Notes: generated by a model from the sequence alone, not told the origin. A stretch of DNA of 14,368 bases from Chloroflexia bacterium (GCA_025924435.1 JAICIL010000086.1:1-14368), one strand, 5' to 3'; counted from the first letter of the stretch, positions 1 through 7,788 are shown. Numbers and translations: made by a program.

Positions 1-897
1 GAGGGTGCCGAAGACCGCGTTGATCGCGGCGTGCAATTCGTCCCGGTGCGCAACGCGGGCCGGGCCGGAGGCGAAACGAGGGTCGGTCGCGGTCTCCGGC
101 TGGTGCAGCACATCCGCGCAGAAGGTCGCCCATTCGCGCTCGTTCTGGACGCCGAGGAAAACCGTCCCGCCGTCGCCCGTCGCGAAGGGGCCGTAGGGAG
201 CAATCGTCGCGTGACTCGCGCCGGTGCGGGCAGGGGGCGTGCCGCCGTAGAGGGTGAAGTAGGCCGGGTAGCCCATCCATTCCGCCAAGCCGTCGAAGAG
301 GGAGACTTCCAGCGTCGTCCCCTCGCCCGTCCGGCCGCGCTGGATGAGGGCGGTGAGGATGCCGGAGTAGGCGTACATGCCGCCCGCAAGGTCCGCGACG
401 GCGATTCCTACCTTCGCGGGTGACTCCGGCGTGCCGGTGACGGAGACGACGCCCGCCTCACACTGGACGAGCAGATCGTACGCCTTCTTGTCGCGGTACG
501 GGCCGGAGGAGCCGTAGCCGGAGAGATCGCAGATAATCAGGCGCGGATACCGCTCGCGCAGCGACGCCGCGCCGAAGCCGAGCCGCGCCGCCGCGCCGGG
601 GGCGAGGTTCTGGATGAAGACGTCCGCCGACTCCAGCAGTTGATGGCCGATCCGTTGCGCTGCGGCGCGCTTCATGTCGAGCGCGAGCGATTCCTTCGAG
701 CGGTTGAGCCAGACGAAGTGCGCGCTCATCCCCCGCACAGCGGACTCGTACTGCCGGGCGAAGTCCCCCACGCCGACGCGCTCGATCTTGATGACGCGCG
801 CGCCGAGGTCGGCCAATTGCCGCGTCGCGAACGGCACCGCGACCGCCTGCTCCAGCGCAACAACCGTGATCCCTTCCAGCGGCAACATATTCGCCAT
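1..897 (-). CDS. CaiB/BaiF family CoA-transferase (class III), 3' end beyond the window
   Basis: The reverse strand is open for 299 codons from the ATG at 895-897 to the left edge, where the gene is cut. I translated it directly because no complete reading frame ends inside the window. The protein begins MANMLPLEGITVVALEQ and continues with the family's hallmark PFATRQLADLGARVIKIE near residues 22-40, then LNRSKESLALDMK near 64-76 and LSGYGSSGPYRDKKAYD near 125-141. VADLAGGMYA near 168-176 contains Asp169, the expected catalytic aspartate that carries the aspartyl-CoA thioester. Class III enzymes move CoA between carboxylic acids without free intermediates and usually have 380-410 residues, so about a quarter is missing. 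The substrate cannot be read from sequence. The gene lies downstream of, and in the same direction as, an acyl-CoA dehydrogenase, suggesting a shared acyl-CoA degradation pathway. The second ATG, at 886-888, is an alternative start because the Shine-Dalgarno sequence is poor. Confidence 0.93.
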   Translation of the reverse strand, partial: MANMLPLEGITVVALEQAVAVPFATRQLADLGARVIKIERVGVGDFARQYESAVRGMSAHFVWLNRSKESLALDMKRAAAQRIGHQLLESADVFIQNLAPGAAARLGFGAASLRERYPRLIICDLSGYGSSGPYRDKKAYDLLVQCEAGVVSVTGTPESPAKVGIAVADLAGGMYAYSGILTALIQRGRTGEGTTLEVSLFDGLAEWMGYPAYFTLYGGTPPARTGASHATIAPYGPFATGDGGTVFLGVQNEREWATFCADVLHQPETATDPRFASGPARVAHRDELHAAINAVFGTL

Positions 898-933
898 CAC
901 TCGCCCGCCTCAGAACGGCGGGACGAAAACGAT

Positions 934-1066
934 TGAACCGCGGAGACGCAGAGAGCGCAGAGATCGCAAAGAGGGAAAGAGAAAAGGGGAGATGCGATTT
1001 CTCCTCTGCGTTTCATTCGCTTTCCCATCTCTGCGTCCTCTGTGCTCTCTGTGCCCCTGCGGTTCA
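934..1066. repeat. Long imperfect palindrome, copy A (CGCAGAG type)
   Basis: Two arms face each other. The left begins TGAACCGCGGAGACGCAGAG at 934 and the right, read in reverse complement from 1066, begins TGAACCGCAGGGGCACAGAG. Inside each arm a heptamer close to CGCAGAG recurs at 8-9 bp steps. The left half of the plus strand is purine-rich and the right half pyrimidine-rich, unlike the flanking GC-rich genes. The element fills most of the space between the acyl-CoA dehydrogenase stop and the CoA-transferase start. Related elements lie at 4354-4485, 8461-8575 and 10274-10383. Short reading frames across it are by-products of the repeat. Confidence 0.85.
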
Positions 1067-1093
1067 TTTGGTTTCCGCTCCCTTTCCCTGTTT

Positions 1094-2251
1094 CTAGTAC
1101 GAACGTGGCAGGCCGAGCACGTGCTCCGCGACGTACGAGAGGATGAGGTTCGTGGAGAGCGGCGCGACCTGATAGAGGCGCGTCTCGCGGAACTTGCGCT
1201 CGATGTCGTACTCCGCCGCGAAGCCGTAGCCGCCGTAGGTTTGCACGGCGACATTCGCCGCCTCCCATGAGGCGTCCGCCGCGAGCAGTTTCGCCATATT
1301 CGCCTCCGCGCCGCACGGCTCGCCCCGGTCGAATTGCTCCGCCGCCTTGAAACGCATCAGGTCCGCCGCCGCGACATTGACGTGCGCCCGCGCGATGGGG
1401 AACTGCACGCCCTGGTTCTGCCCGATCGGGCGGCCAAACACCTCGCGCTCCGTCGCCCGGCGGGTCGCGCGCTCGACGAACCAGCGGCCATCGCCGATGC
1501 ACTCGGCGGCGATCAGGATGCGCTCGGCGTTCATGCCGTCGAGGATGTAGCGGAAGCCGTGCCCCTCCTCGCCGATCAGGCTGCTCGCCGGGATCGGCAC
1601 GTTGTCGAAGTGGAGTTTGTTCGTCTCGTTGTTCATCATGATCGGGATGCGCTCGACGGTCAGGCCGTTCGCCAGCGCGTCGCGCAGATCAATGAGGAAG
1701 ACCGAGAGGCCGTGCGACTTCCGCCGCACCCGGTCGAGCGGCGTCGTGCGGGCGAGCAGGAGCATCAGGTCGGAATGCTGGACGCGGGAGATGTAGATTT
1801 TCCGCCCGTTGACGAGGTAGCGGTCGCCGTCCCGCACGGCGGTCGTCGTCAGGCTCGTCGTGTCCGAACCGGCGTCCGGCTCGGTGACGCCGAAGGCTTG
1901 CAGCCGCAACTCGCCGCTGGCGATCTTCGGCAGATATGCGCGTTTCTGCTCCTCGGAGCCGTGCCGCAGCAATGTGCCCATCACGTACATCTGCGCGTGC
2001 GCGGGGCCTGCGTTGCCGCCGGAATAGTTCACCTCTTCGAGGATGACGGAGGCCTCCGTCAGGCTCATGCCGAGGCCGCCGTACTCCGCCGGGATCAGCG
2101 CGCCGAGCAGCCCGGTCTCGGTCATCGCCCGCGTGAACGCTTCCGGGTAGGAGCGCGTGCGGTCCAGTTCGCGCCAGTACTCGTCCGGGAAGTCTTTGCA
2201 GAATTCCCGCACCCGCGCGCGCAGCGGTGCGTAGGTATCGTGATCGGTCAC
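1094..2251 (-). CDS. Acyl-CoA dehydrogenase
   Basis: A 385-residue FAD flavoenzyme that introduces the alpha,beta double bond into an acyl-CoA and passes electrons to ETF. The full length matches the family (380-400). Visible motifs are LLGALIPAEYGGLGMS (48-63), the signature FGVTEPDAGSDTTSL (120-133), GRPIGQNQGVQFPIA (273-287) and QTYGGYGFAAEYDIERKFRE (337-356). The position of the MCAD-type catalytic Glu (IYEGT) is occupied here by proline (YQVAPLSTN, Pro364). Glu243 in GMNAERILIA sits where isovaleryl- and long-chain-type enzymes carry their base, and is the likely catalytic residue. I chose the GTG at 2249-2251 because GGAGAAGG lies just upstream; the longer reading frame runs into the promoter region. 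It probably starts an operon with the downstream CoA-transferase. Substrate chain length is not determinable. Confidence 0.94.
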   Translation of the reverse strand: MTDHDTYAPLRARVREFCKDFPDEYWRELDRTRSYPEAFTRAMTETGLLGALIPAEYGGLGMSLTEASVILEEVNYSGGNAGPAHAQMYVMGTLLRHGSEEQKRAYLPKIASGELRLQAFGVTEPDAGSDTTSLTTTAVRDGDRYLVNGRKIYISRVQHSDLMLLLARTTPLDRVRRKSHGLSVFLIDLRDALANGLTVERIPIMMNNETNKLHFDNVPIPASSLIGEEGHGFRYILDGMNAERILIAAECIGDGRWFVERATRRATEREVFGRPIGQNQGVQFPIARAHVNVAAADLMRFKAAEQFDRGEPCGAEANMAKLLAADASWEAANVAVQTYGGYGFAAEYDIERKFRETRLYQVAPLSTNLILSYVAEHVLGLPRSY

Positions 2252-2323
2252 GGTTGCTGCCTTCTCCACGGAGGGCGTACGGCGGTGCGTCCCTACACGC
2301 CCGTTCCCGCCCATGCTGTTGGT

Positions 2324-2352
2324 AGCGTATGTGCGGTAGCAATCGGCGTCAA
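2324..2352 (-). promoter_or_regulatory. Sigma-70 type promoter for the acyl-CoA dehydrogenase operon
   Basis: On the reverse strand TTGACG (2347-2352) and TACGCT (2324-2329) are separated by exactly 17 bp. Transcription would start near 2317, about 65 bp before the GTG start. The same TACGCT -10 box with a TTGACA -35 box precedes the iron permease gene at 12754-12782. Confidence 0.65.
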
Positions 2353-2389
2353 TGTGCCGTACTTCTCGACGCGTATCGCTGGAGGTTCA

Positions 2390-3097
2390 ATGCCCTCTCT
2401 CGTCCTCGTCCGACACGGGCAGTCGCAATGGAATCTGGAGAACCGCTTCACGGGCTGGACGGATGTGCCGCTCACCGATGCCGGGCGGCGGGAGGCCGAG
2501 CGCGCGGGCCGCCTCCTGCACGACCTGCCGGTGGACCGGGCGTTCACCTCGACGCTCAAGCGGGCGCAGGAGACGCTCGCCATCATCCTGCGCGCGCTGC
2601 GCCGCGAGGATGTGCCAATCATCGCGGACGCCGCGCTCAACGAACGCGACTACGGCGACCTGACGGGGAAGGACAAGGACGAGGCGGCGGCGCGGTTCGG
2701 CGCGGAACGGGTGCATGCGTGGCGCCGCTCGTGGGACATCCGGCCGCCGGGCGGCGAGAGCCTCGCCGACACGGACGCGCGCGCCTTTCCGTTCTTCCGC
2801 GATCGCATCCTGCCCCGCGTCATGGCGGGCGAGGATGTCTTCGTCGTCGCCCACGGCAACAGCCTGCGCGCCATCGTCAAGGAGATCGAGGGGCTGACGC
2901 CGGAGCAGGTCGTCTCCCTCGAAATCGCCACCGCGACGCCGTACGTCTACACGCTGGATGCCGAGGGCCGCATCCTCCACAAGGAGATCCGCACCCCGCC
3001 GACGCCGCCCGCGCCCGTCCCGCAGCCGGACGAACCGCACGAGCCGCACGAGCCGGGCACCCATCGCGGCCTGCATATCGAGCAACCGGGGCGGTAG
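2390..3097 (+). CDS. gpmA: 2,3-bisphosphoglycerate-dependent type phosphoglycerate mutase, with Pro/His-rich tail
   Basis: A 235-residue histidine phosphatase superfamily enzyme that interconverts 3- and 2-phosphoglycerate in glycolysis. Motifs are LVRHGQSQWNLENRFTGWTD (5-24) with phospho-acceptor His9, TSTLKRAQET (53-62), the acid/base ALNERDYGDLTGKDK (81-95, Glu85), GGESLADT (121-128) and VVAHGNSLRA (152-161, His155). RFTGWTDVPLT and ERDYGDLTGK are diagnostic of dPGM rather than of broad phosphatases. GGAGG at 2381-2385 fixes the ATG at 2390, although the frame is open far upstream. After about residue 203 the protein has an unusual tail rich in Pro, Glu and His (PDEPHEPHEP) that most GpmA proteins lack. 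It is divergent from the acyl-CoA dehydrogenase. I found no convincing promoter of its own. Confidence 0.94.
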   Translation: MPSLVLVRHGQSQWNLENRFTGWTDVPLTDAGRREAERAGRLLHDLPVDRAFTSTLKRAQETLAIILRALRREDVPIIADAALNERDYGDLTGKDKDEAAARFGAERVHAWRRSWDIRPPGGESLADTDARAFPFFRDRILPRVMAGEDVFVVAHGNSLRAIVKEIEGLTPEQVVSLEIATATPYVYTLDAEGRILHKEIRTPPTPPAPVPQPDEPHEPHEPGTHRGLHIEQPGR

Positions 3098-3135
3098 ATC
3101 GCCCATTCCGTATGCGGACAGATTCATTCGATACG

Positions 3136-3159
3136 CGCCGTTCTACCGCTCGAACGGCG
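3136..3159. terminator. Hairpin between convergent genes, possible bidirectional terminator
   Basis: CGCCGTTC (3136-3143) and GAACGGCG (3152-3159) form a perfect 8-bp stem with an 8-nt loop, between the gpmA stop (3097) and the stop of the converging gene (3167). No clear T-run follows on either strand, so termination is inferred from position and stem strength. Confidence 0.45.
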
Positions 3160-3166
3160 GCATCGC

Positions 3167-4309
3167 TCACCAGTCGGCGACGCTGTTGTCGGATGCGTGG
3201 AACCACTCGCCGCCCAGTTCCTCGGTGTGCGCGGACATCTTCGCGATCTCCCGCTCGTCCACGATGACGCCGAGACCGGGGGCGGTGGGCAGTTCCATGT
3301 GGCCGTCGCGCAGCGTCCAGGCAAGTTGCACCGGGCCGCCGATTTGTTCGGGGCCGATCATCTCCTGGATGAGGAAGTTGGGCACGGCGGCGTCCACATG
3401 CAGGCAGGCGGCGAGCGCGACCGCGCCGATCGCGCAGTGCGGCATCGTGTGGATGTAGTAGACCTCGGCCATGTTGGCAATCCGCTTCAGCTCGCTGATG
3501 CCGCCCGCGTGCGCGCCGTCCGGCTGGATGTAGGCGCACGCCTGCTTCTCGAAAATGGTGCGGAACTCCCAGCGGCTGAGGAGCCGCTCGCCCGTCGCGA
3601 TCGGGAAGGGGACGTGGTCGGAGACGAGTTTCAGCGCGTCCACATTCTCCTGCGGCACCGGCTCCTCGACGAACATCGGGCGCATGCCCTTCAGTTCGTG
3701 GCACATTTCGATGGCCAGCGCGGGCGTCATCTTGCCGTGGAAGTCGAAGGCGAGTTCGACCGACGGCCCCACCCACTCGCGCATCAGATTCGCGCAGGCG
3801 ACGAACGCGTCAATGACGGCGGGCGGCTCGTGCGCGCGCCACTTGCCGGCGGGGCCGGACTTGAAGGCGGTGTAGCCGCCCGTTGTTTGCAGCATGTCGA
3901 GCCGTTCCCGCGCGGCGGAGAGCGCGGCGTCGCCCCGGTCGCGGATGCCCCAGTGGGCGTAGACGCGCACGCGGTCGCGCGTCGGCCCGCCGAGCAGTTG
4001 GTAGACGGGCACGCCGTAGTATTTGCCCGCGATGTCCCACAGCGCGTGGTCAATGCCGGAGAGCGCGCTCATCAGCACATTGCCGCCCCGGAAGAAGGCG
4101 GAGCGATAGATGTGCTGCCAGTGGTGCTCGATGCGTAGCGGGTCCTTGCCGATCAGATAATCGGCCAGTTCCTCGGTGGCGGCCATCGTGCTCTTCGGTT
4201 TGTTCTCCAGCGTGGACTCGCCCCAGCCGACCGTGCCGTCGTCGGTGGTGATCTTAACCAGCCGCATCCGGGGCCGGGGGAAGAACTGTTCGATCCGGGC
4301 AATCTTCAT
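3167..4309 (-). CDS. Enolase-superfamily sugar-acid dehydratase, D-galactonate dehydratase-like
   Basis: A 380-residue mandelate racemase/muconate lactonizing family enzyme. It resembles E. coli DgoD in length, in the C-terminal SDNSVADW (DgoD ends similarly in DNSVAEW) and in active-site spacing. The Mg ligands are Asp189 (LAFDFHGK), Glu215 (MFVEEPV) and Glu241 (ATGERLLSR). The catalytic histidines are His191 and His291 (HTMPHCAIGAVALAACLH). Each lies six residues later than the known DgoD positions (183, 185, 209, 235, 285). GGNVLMSALSGIDHALWDIAGK (75-96) closes the capping domain. The expected reaction is dehydration of an aldonic acid to a 2-keto-3-deoxy acid in the cytoplasm. Exact sugar specificity is uncertain because no KDG kinase, aldolase or transporter lies nearby. 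GAGGAGA precedes the ATG at 4307-4309. Confidence 0.9.
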   Translation of the reverse strand: MKIARIEQFFPRPRMRLVKITTDDGTVGWGESTLENKPKSTMAATEELADYLIGKDPLRIEHHWQHIYRSAFFRGGNVLMSALSGIDHALWDIAGKYYGVPVYQLLGGPTRDRVRVYAHWGIRDRGDAALSAARERLDMLQTTGGYTAFKSGPAGKWRAHEPPAVIDAFVACANLMREWVGPSVELAFDFHGKMTPALAIEMCHELKGMRPMFVEEPVPQENVDALKLVSDHVPFPIATGERLLSRWEFRTIFEKQACAYIQPDGAHAGGISELKRIANMAEVYYIHTMPHCAIGAVALAACLHVDAAVPNFLIQEMIGPEQIGGPVQLAWTLRDGHMELPTAPGLGVIVDEREIAKMSAHTEELGGEWFHASDNSVADW

Positions 4310-4353
4310 CGTCGCTTCTCCTCGCGATCAAGAGCCAACGGGAGACGAAAACC

Positions 4354-4485
4354 GATTGAACCGCAACGGCGCAAAGAACGCAAAGGGCGCAAAGAGGGGC
4401 GAGAGGTTACGATTGTTTGGTTTTTCCATCAATCGCTCTTCGTATGCTTTGCGTTCTTTGCGCCTTCGCGCCCTTTACGTCAATC
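4354..4485. repeat. Long imperfect palindrome, copy B (CGCAAAG type)
   Basis: The left arm starts GATTGAACCGC at 4354 and the right arm ends at 4485 (reverse complement GATTGACGT). The strongest pairing is an 18-bp perfect inverted repeat, GGCGCAAAGAACGCAAAG, at 4368-4385 and 4447-4464. The heptamer here is CGCAAAG at 9-bp steps in both arms, whereas copies A and C use CGCAGAG. The segment lies between two leftward genes, about 20 bp from the exporter stop and 44 bp from the dehydratase start. The bases just outside (GACGAAAAC, then GATTG) also resemble those flanking copy A. Confidence 0.85.
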
Positions 4486-4504
4486 CGACTTCGTCCCGGC
4501 TCGG

Positions 4505-6169
4505 CTATCGGCGGCGCGGCGCGGGGAGGGCGAGGGCGGAGACAAAGGCGAGCAACAGGGTGATGACGTTGACGATCATCGCGACCACGTAGGCGTCGGC
4601 GTAGTTGCGGGCATTGGCGCGTTGCAGCGCGTCCGCGACGACGCCGACGATCGCCGGATCGGCCGGTTGCAGCGTCGGCGCCCGGCAACTGGCCGGGGTG
4701 ACAGCGGGGTCGCGGCTGCGCGCGCGGTCGTCGGCGCAGGCGCGGAAATCGGCGACGGTCGCACTCGCCGCCGACGCGGGGAGCGGGGCCGCCGCGAGTT
4801 GCCCCTGGAGGGCGGGGGCGATGTCGGCGCTGACGGCGGGCGCGTGGAGCGCGAGGGCGCCGAAGAAGACGACGCCGATGATCGCCACGCCGACCGCGCT
4901 GGCGATCTGCTGCACCGTCGTCAGCACCCCGGCGGCGGACCCGGCGTCCCGGTTGTGGATGCCCGCCAGCGTCACGCCGATCAGCGGCGGGGTCGTCCAC
5001 CCGGCGGCGGCGCCCTCCACAAAGAGGAAAGGGAGCAGTTGCACGCCGCGCAGCGTCACGCCGCTCCGGTGCGCGATCAGGCCGATCACCGACCACGCCA
5101 CCGCCTTCTGCACCAGCCCGATCATCACGAGGCGGCTGCCGAGCCACCGCACGAGTTTCGCGGAGAGCGACGCGGCGAGGAAGAAGCCGACCGGCGCGGG
5201 CGCGAAGGTCAGCCCCGCCGCCAGCGGCGAGTAGCGCAGCCCGATCTGGAGATACAGGGCGAGCGTGAAGAACATCGCCGCGTTCGCCGCGCCGTAGAGG
5301 AAGGCGATGCACAGCCCCGCGTCGAACGCGCGCTCCCGGAAGAGGCCGAGGACGACGAGCGGCGCGCCGTCCCGCGCCGTCTTCCACCGCTCGAAGCGGA
5401 TGAAGCCGACGAGCGCCGGGACGGACGCCGCGAGGCAGGCCCACGCCCAGGGCGGCCAGCCCGCGTCCCGCCCCTCGACAATCGGGAAGGTGAGCAGGAA
5501 CAGCCCGGCGGAGATGATCGCCACGCCGCCGAGGTCCAGCCGCCGCGCGCTCGGGGAGCGGGTCTCCCGGACGAGCGGCCCGGCGGCGATCAGCGCGGCG
5601 ATGCCGACCGGGATGTTGACGAGGAAGACGACCCGCCAGCCAAGCCCGAAGAGGTTGGCGCGGATCAGGAAGCCGCCCAGCGCCTGCCCGGCGAGCGAGG
5701 CGATGCCGATCACCGCGCCATAGACGCTCAAGGCGCCGCTCCGCTCGCCCTCCGGGAAGGTGACCTGGATGATCGAGAGGACCTGCGGGCTCATCAGCGC
5801 GGCGCCCAACCCCTGCACGAGCCGCGCGGCGACGAGCAGCCCCGGCCCCGGCGCGAGGCCGCAGAGCGCCGAGGCGAGCGTGAAGCCCGCCATGCCGACC
5901 ATGAAGAGCCGCTTGCGCCCGTAGATGTCGCCGAGCCGCCCGCCCGTGATCAGCGTCACGGCGTAGGCGAGCGCGTACCCGGCGATCACGAACTGGATCT
6001 GCGCGAAGGAGGCGTGCAGGTCGCGCTGCATCGTCGGGATGGCGACGTTGACGACGAACTGGTCGAAGATCGCCATGAACGACGCCGCCATCACCACGAC
6101 GAGCGCCAACCACCGCCGGGCGTCCCGTTCCGGGGCGTCGGCTACGTCGGCCACAGTCGCGCGCGTCAC
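4505..6169 (-). CDS. DHA2-family MFS exporter (EmrB/QacA type, 14 helices)
   Basis: A 554-residue inner-membrane proton-coupled antiporter, probably for drugs or other hydrophobic compounds. The N-terminal helix carries FMAIFDQFVVNVAIPTM (31-47, DHA2 motif D1). Motif A, GGRLGDIYGRKR, is at 76-87. LVQGLGAALMSPQ (117-129) and the antiporter motif C region GAVIGIASLAGQALGGFL (151-168) follow. Length and hydrophobic pattern fit 14 transmembrane segments. Before the last helix is a hydrophilic loop of about 80 residues with two cysteines (FRACADD, PASCRAP), as in many DHA2 proteins of GC-rich bacteria. The start is the GTG at 6167-6169, 25 bp after the methyltransferase stop; the Shine-Dalgarno sequence is weak, so the start could differ slightly. 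Probably co-transcribed with the methyltransferase. Substrate unknown. Confidence 0.9.
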   Translation of the reverse strand: MTRATVADVADAPERDARRWLALVVVMAASFMAIFDQFVVNVAIPTMQRDLHASFAQIQFVIAGYALAYAVTLITGGRLGDIYGRKRLFMVGMAGFTLASALCGLAPGPGLLVAARLVQGLGAALMSPQVLSIIQVTFPEGERSGALSVYGAVIGIASLAGQALGGFLIRANLFGLGWRVVFLVNIPVGIAALIAAGPLVRETRSPSARRLDLGGVAIISAGLFLLTFPIVEGRDAGWPPWAWACLAASVPALVGFIRFERWKTARDGAPLVVLGLFRERAFDAGLCIAFLYGAANAAMFFTLALYLQIGLRYSPLAAGLTFAPAPVGFFLAASLSAKLVRWLGSRLVMIGLVQKAVAWSVIGLIAHRSGVTLRGVQLLPFLFVEGAAAGWTTPPLIGVTLAGIHNRDAGSAAGVLTTVQQIASAVGVAIIGVVFFGALALHAPAVSADIAPALQGQLAAAPLPASAASATVADFRACADDRARSRDPAVTPASCRAPTLQPADPAIVGVVADALQRANARNYADAYVVAMIVNVITLLLAFVSALALPAPRRR

Positions 6170-6194
6170 GGGGCGAACGCCCTCGCCCGCACCA

Positions 6195-6896
6195 TCAGCG
6201 CTTCACGCAGAGATATGCCGCGTATATTCCCGACGGCCGGTGCCGCGCCTCCTGGATTGTGAAGCCCGCCCGCTCGAGGAGCGGCTCGAGCAGCCAGCTG
6301 AAGGTGCTGTACTCCTCGCGCAGATGGGTCACGAATTCGTCGCGCGTCCAACCCGCTTCCGGGCGCGGCGCCGCACCGGCCAGCCACGCCTCGATCGCGC
6401 CGCCCGCCTCGAACGGATCGAAGGAAAAGACGAGGTCGCGCAGGAAGAAGACGCCGCCCGGCCGGAGCACCGCCGCGATCCGCGCGAGTGCGAGCGCCTT
6501 CCAGAAATCGGGGAGGTGGTGCAGCGCGTTGCGCGAATAGACGAAATCCGCCGGGTCGCCTTCGTGCTCGTAACTGAGGAATCCTCCCTGCACGGCCTCC
6601 ACGTTGCGCAGACCCGACCGCTCAGCCTGCTCCCGAATGACCGCCAGCATGGCGGGCGACACGTCAACCGCCACCACGCGGCGGCAGAAGGGGGCGGCGG
6701 CGAGGGCGAAGGTGCCGGTGCCCGCGCCGAGGTCGAGCAGCACGCTCGATTCGCCCATGCCCAGATCGCGCAACAGCGCCACATCCTCCGCCGGGTCGGT
6801 CGCGGCCTTGCGGTCGTAGGTCGCGATATACGCGGGGTCGAGATGCTCGTCGCCGGCGTGTGCAAGTTCGTCGAGATACCAGTCGGGCCGCTGCAT
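6195..6896 (-). CDS. Class I SAM-dependent methyltransferase
   Basis: A 233-residue cytoplasmic methyltransferase of the UbiE/type-11 kind. SAM-binding motif I, VLLDLGAGTGTFAL (52-65), is followed by the acidic-loop strand VVAVDVSPAML (74-84), the motif near FVYSRNALHHLPDFWKAL (118-135) and AAVLRPGGVFFLRD (141-154). The C-terminal WTRDEFVTHLREEYSTFSWLLEPLLERAGF is typical of small-molecule methyltransferases rather than RNA enzymes. A clear GAGGAGA precedes the ATG at 6894-6896. The adjacent exporter in the same orientation invites a modify-and-export reading, but that is inference and the substrate is unknown. Confidence 0.9.
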   Translation of the reverse strand: MQRPDWYLDELAHAGDEHLDPAYIATYDRKAATDPAEDVALLRDLGMGESSVLLDLGAGTGTFALAAAPFCRRVVAVDVSPAMLAVIREQAERSGLRNVEAVQGGFLSYEHEGDPADFVYSRNALHHLPDFWKALALARIAAVLRPGGVFFLRDLVFSFDPFEAGGAIEAWLAGAAPRPEAGWTRDEFVTHLREEYSTFSWLLEPLLERAGFTIQEARHRPSGIYAAYLCVKR

Positions 6897-6944
6897 GTGC
6901 GAAGTCTCCTCGGTGATGGCGCCGCCCTCGCCGCGCGTGCCGGC

Positions 6945-6953
6945 AGTCTAGCA
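6945..6953 (-). promoter_or_regulatory. Possible extended -10 promoter for the methyltransferase-exporter pair
   Basis: On the reverse strand TGC-TAGACT gives an extended -10 element about 50 bp upstream of the methyltransferase ATG. I see no good -35 box 17 bp further up, which is tolerated for extended -10 promoters. Confidence 0.35.
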
Positions 6954-6980
6954 TGGCCCCGCGAGACGGCCCGAGGCTGC

Positions 6981-6997
6981 GCGCGTCGGATACGCGC
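6981..6997 (-). terminator. Hairpin directly after the phosphatase stop
   Basis: GCGCGT and ACGCGC form a 6-bp stem with a 5-nt loop immediately downstream of the TAG at 6998-7000. No T-run follows, so this is a weak terminator candidate at best. Confidence 0.3.
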
Positions 6998-7468
6998 CTA
7001 TGGGGATGAGCGGTCCCGAAGCGCGTCCGCGTAGGCCGCGACCGCCGTTTCCTGCGCCGCCGTCTCGACGGAGCCGGGCCGCCGCGCGCGGACCTCGGCG
7101 ATCGCCACCTCGGCGGAGTCACCCTGCCAGACGCGGTAGCAGGCGAGGATCGTGCCCGTCCGCCCCAGCCCCGCGCCGCAATGCACGACGACGGGCAATC
7201 CCTCATCCAGGAAGCCGTTGATCGCCGCCGCCGCCGCCGCCGCCTGCGCGACCGTTGGCGCGGTGAAGTCCGCGAGCGGCAGATGCGCCGCCCGCAACCC
7301 ATAGCGCGCGAGCATCGCGGCGGAGAGCGGCTCCTCCGTCAGGCTGATGACGGCCCGCACCCCGCGTCGCTGGAGCGCCGCAAACGCCGCCTCCGCGCGC
7401 GGGCGGGCCATCCCCGCCAGCCGCCCCTCGATCAGCCAGCTGAAATTCGAGAGCACATCATCTGTCAC
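6998..7468 (-). CDS. Dual-specificity (tyrosine) protein phosphatase, DUSP23-like
   Basis: A 156-residue Cys-dependent phosphatase. The P-loop HCGAGLGRTG (96-105) fits HCxxGxxR, with nucleophile Cys97 and Arg103. The probable general acid Asp67 lies in LPLADFTAPT (63-72), the arrangement seen in compact DUSP23/VHZ-like and archaeal phosphatases. FSWLIEGRLAGMARP (9-23) is the usual N-terminus of this group, so the protein appears complete. The GTG start at 7466-7468 overlaps the TGA of the upstream DUF3368 remnant as GTGA, which suggests translational coupling. A second GTG four codons later is an alternative start. It should remove phosphate from proteins or small molecules in the cytoplasm; the target is unknown. 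Confidence 0.87.
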   Translation of the reverse strand: MTDDVLSNFSWLIEGRLAGMARPRAEAAFAALQRRGVRAVISLTEEPLSAAMLARYGLRAAHLPLADFTAPTVAQAAAAAAAINGFLDEGLPVVVHCGAGLGRTGTILACYRVWQGDSAEVAIAEVRARRPGSVETAAQETAVAAYADALRDRSSP

Positions 7469-7788
7469 GGTCCGGTCATCCGTGTTCCTCGTACTTCGTC
7501 TTCCTCACGCCGGACCATTGCGACCGACTCTTCGCTTATCCACAATCCGCGCCGACGCAGTTCGAGCAACAAGGATACTGCTGACGGAATCAACCCTCGA
7601 TCCCGCGCGTCTCGCAGGATGCCGAGCGTCCCGGTGAACGTGAGGCCCCGTTGTGCGGCAATCGCCCTCGCCGCGGCATCGTCGCTAATCAAGATGGCCG
7701 CATGTATCTCCTCGGCAAGAAGGATTGCTTCTTGTTCTCCTGAGCCGAGCGCGGCTGGCAAGATCACCGATGACTGAACGCGATCCAC
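7465..7788 (-). pseudogene. C-terminal remnant of a DUF3368 PIN-domain toxin
   Basis: The frame gives about 107 residues from a GTG. The stretch GSGEQEAILLAEE, then AAILISDDAAARAIAAQRGL, TFTGTLGILRDARDRGLIPS and LRRRGLWIS closely follows the second half of DUF3368 PIN-like proteins (about 150-170 residues). The conserved N-terminus with the first catalytic Asp (usually VSDTSPL) is absent; the same frame has a stop inside the preceding antitoxin sequence. PIN toxins of this kind are VapC-like ribonucleases paired with a small antitoxin. I interpret this as a deletion remnant, probably inactive, that may survive because its stop overlaps the phosphatase start. A functional short protein cannot be excluded. 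Confidence 0.72.

Noticed and set aside
934..1066. CRISPR array or tandem direct-repeat satellite
   Set aside because: The units are 7-9 bp with no spacers and are arranged as inverted arms around a centre, not as regular repeat-spacer units.
897..1502. Small leftward proteins containing NRRGTESTEDAE
   Set aside because: They come from the repeat units in copy A and from an alternative frame of the dehydrogenase. This peptide pattern is a typical repeat artefact.
1334..2389. Rightward reading frame continuous with the phosphoglycerate mutase, giving a 587-residue protein
   Set aside because: The first 352 codons are antisense to the acyl-CoA dehydrogenase and have no family resemblance. GGAGG and the family N-terminus place the start at 2390.
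4407..6262. Two long open frames (568 aa leftward, 546 aa rightward) over the exporter
   Set aside because: They are Arg/Gly-rich shadows produced by GC-rich codons. Only the 4505-6169 frame has membrane helices and MFS motifs.
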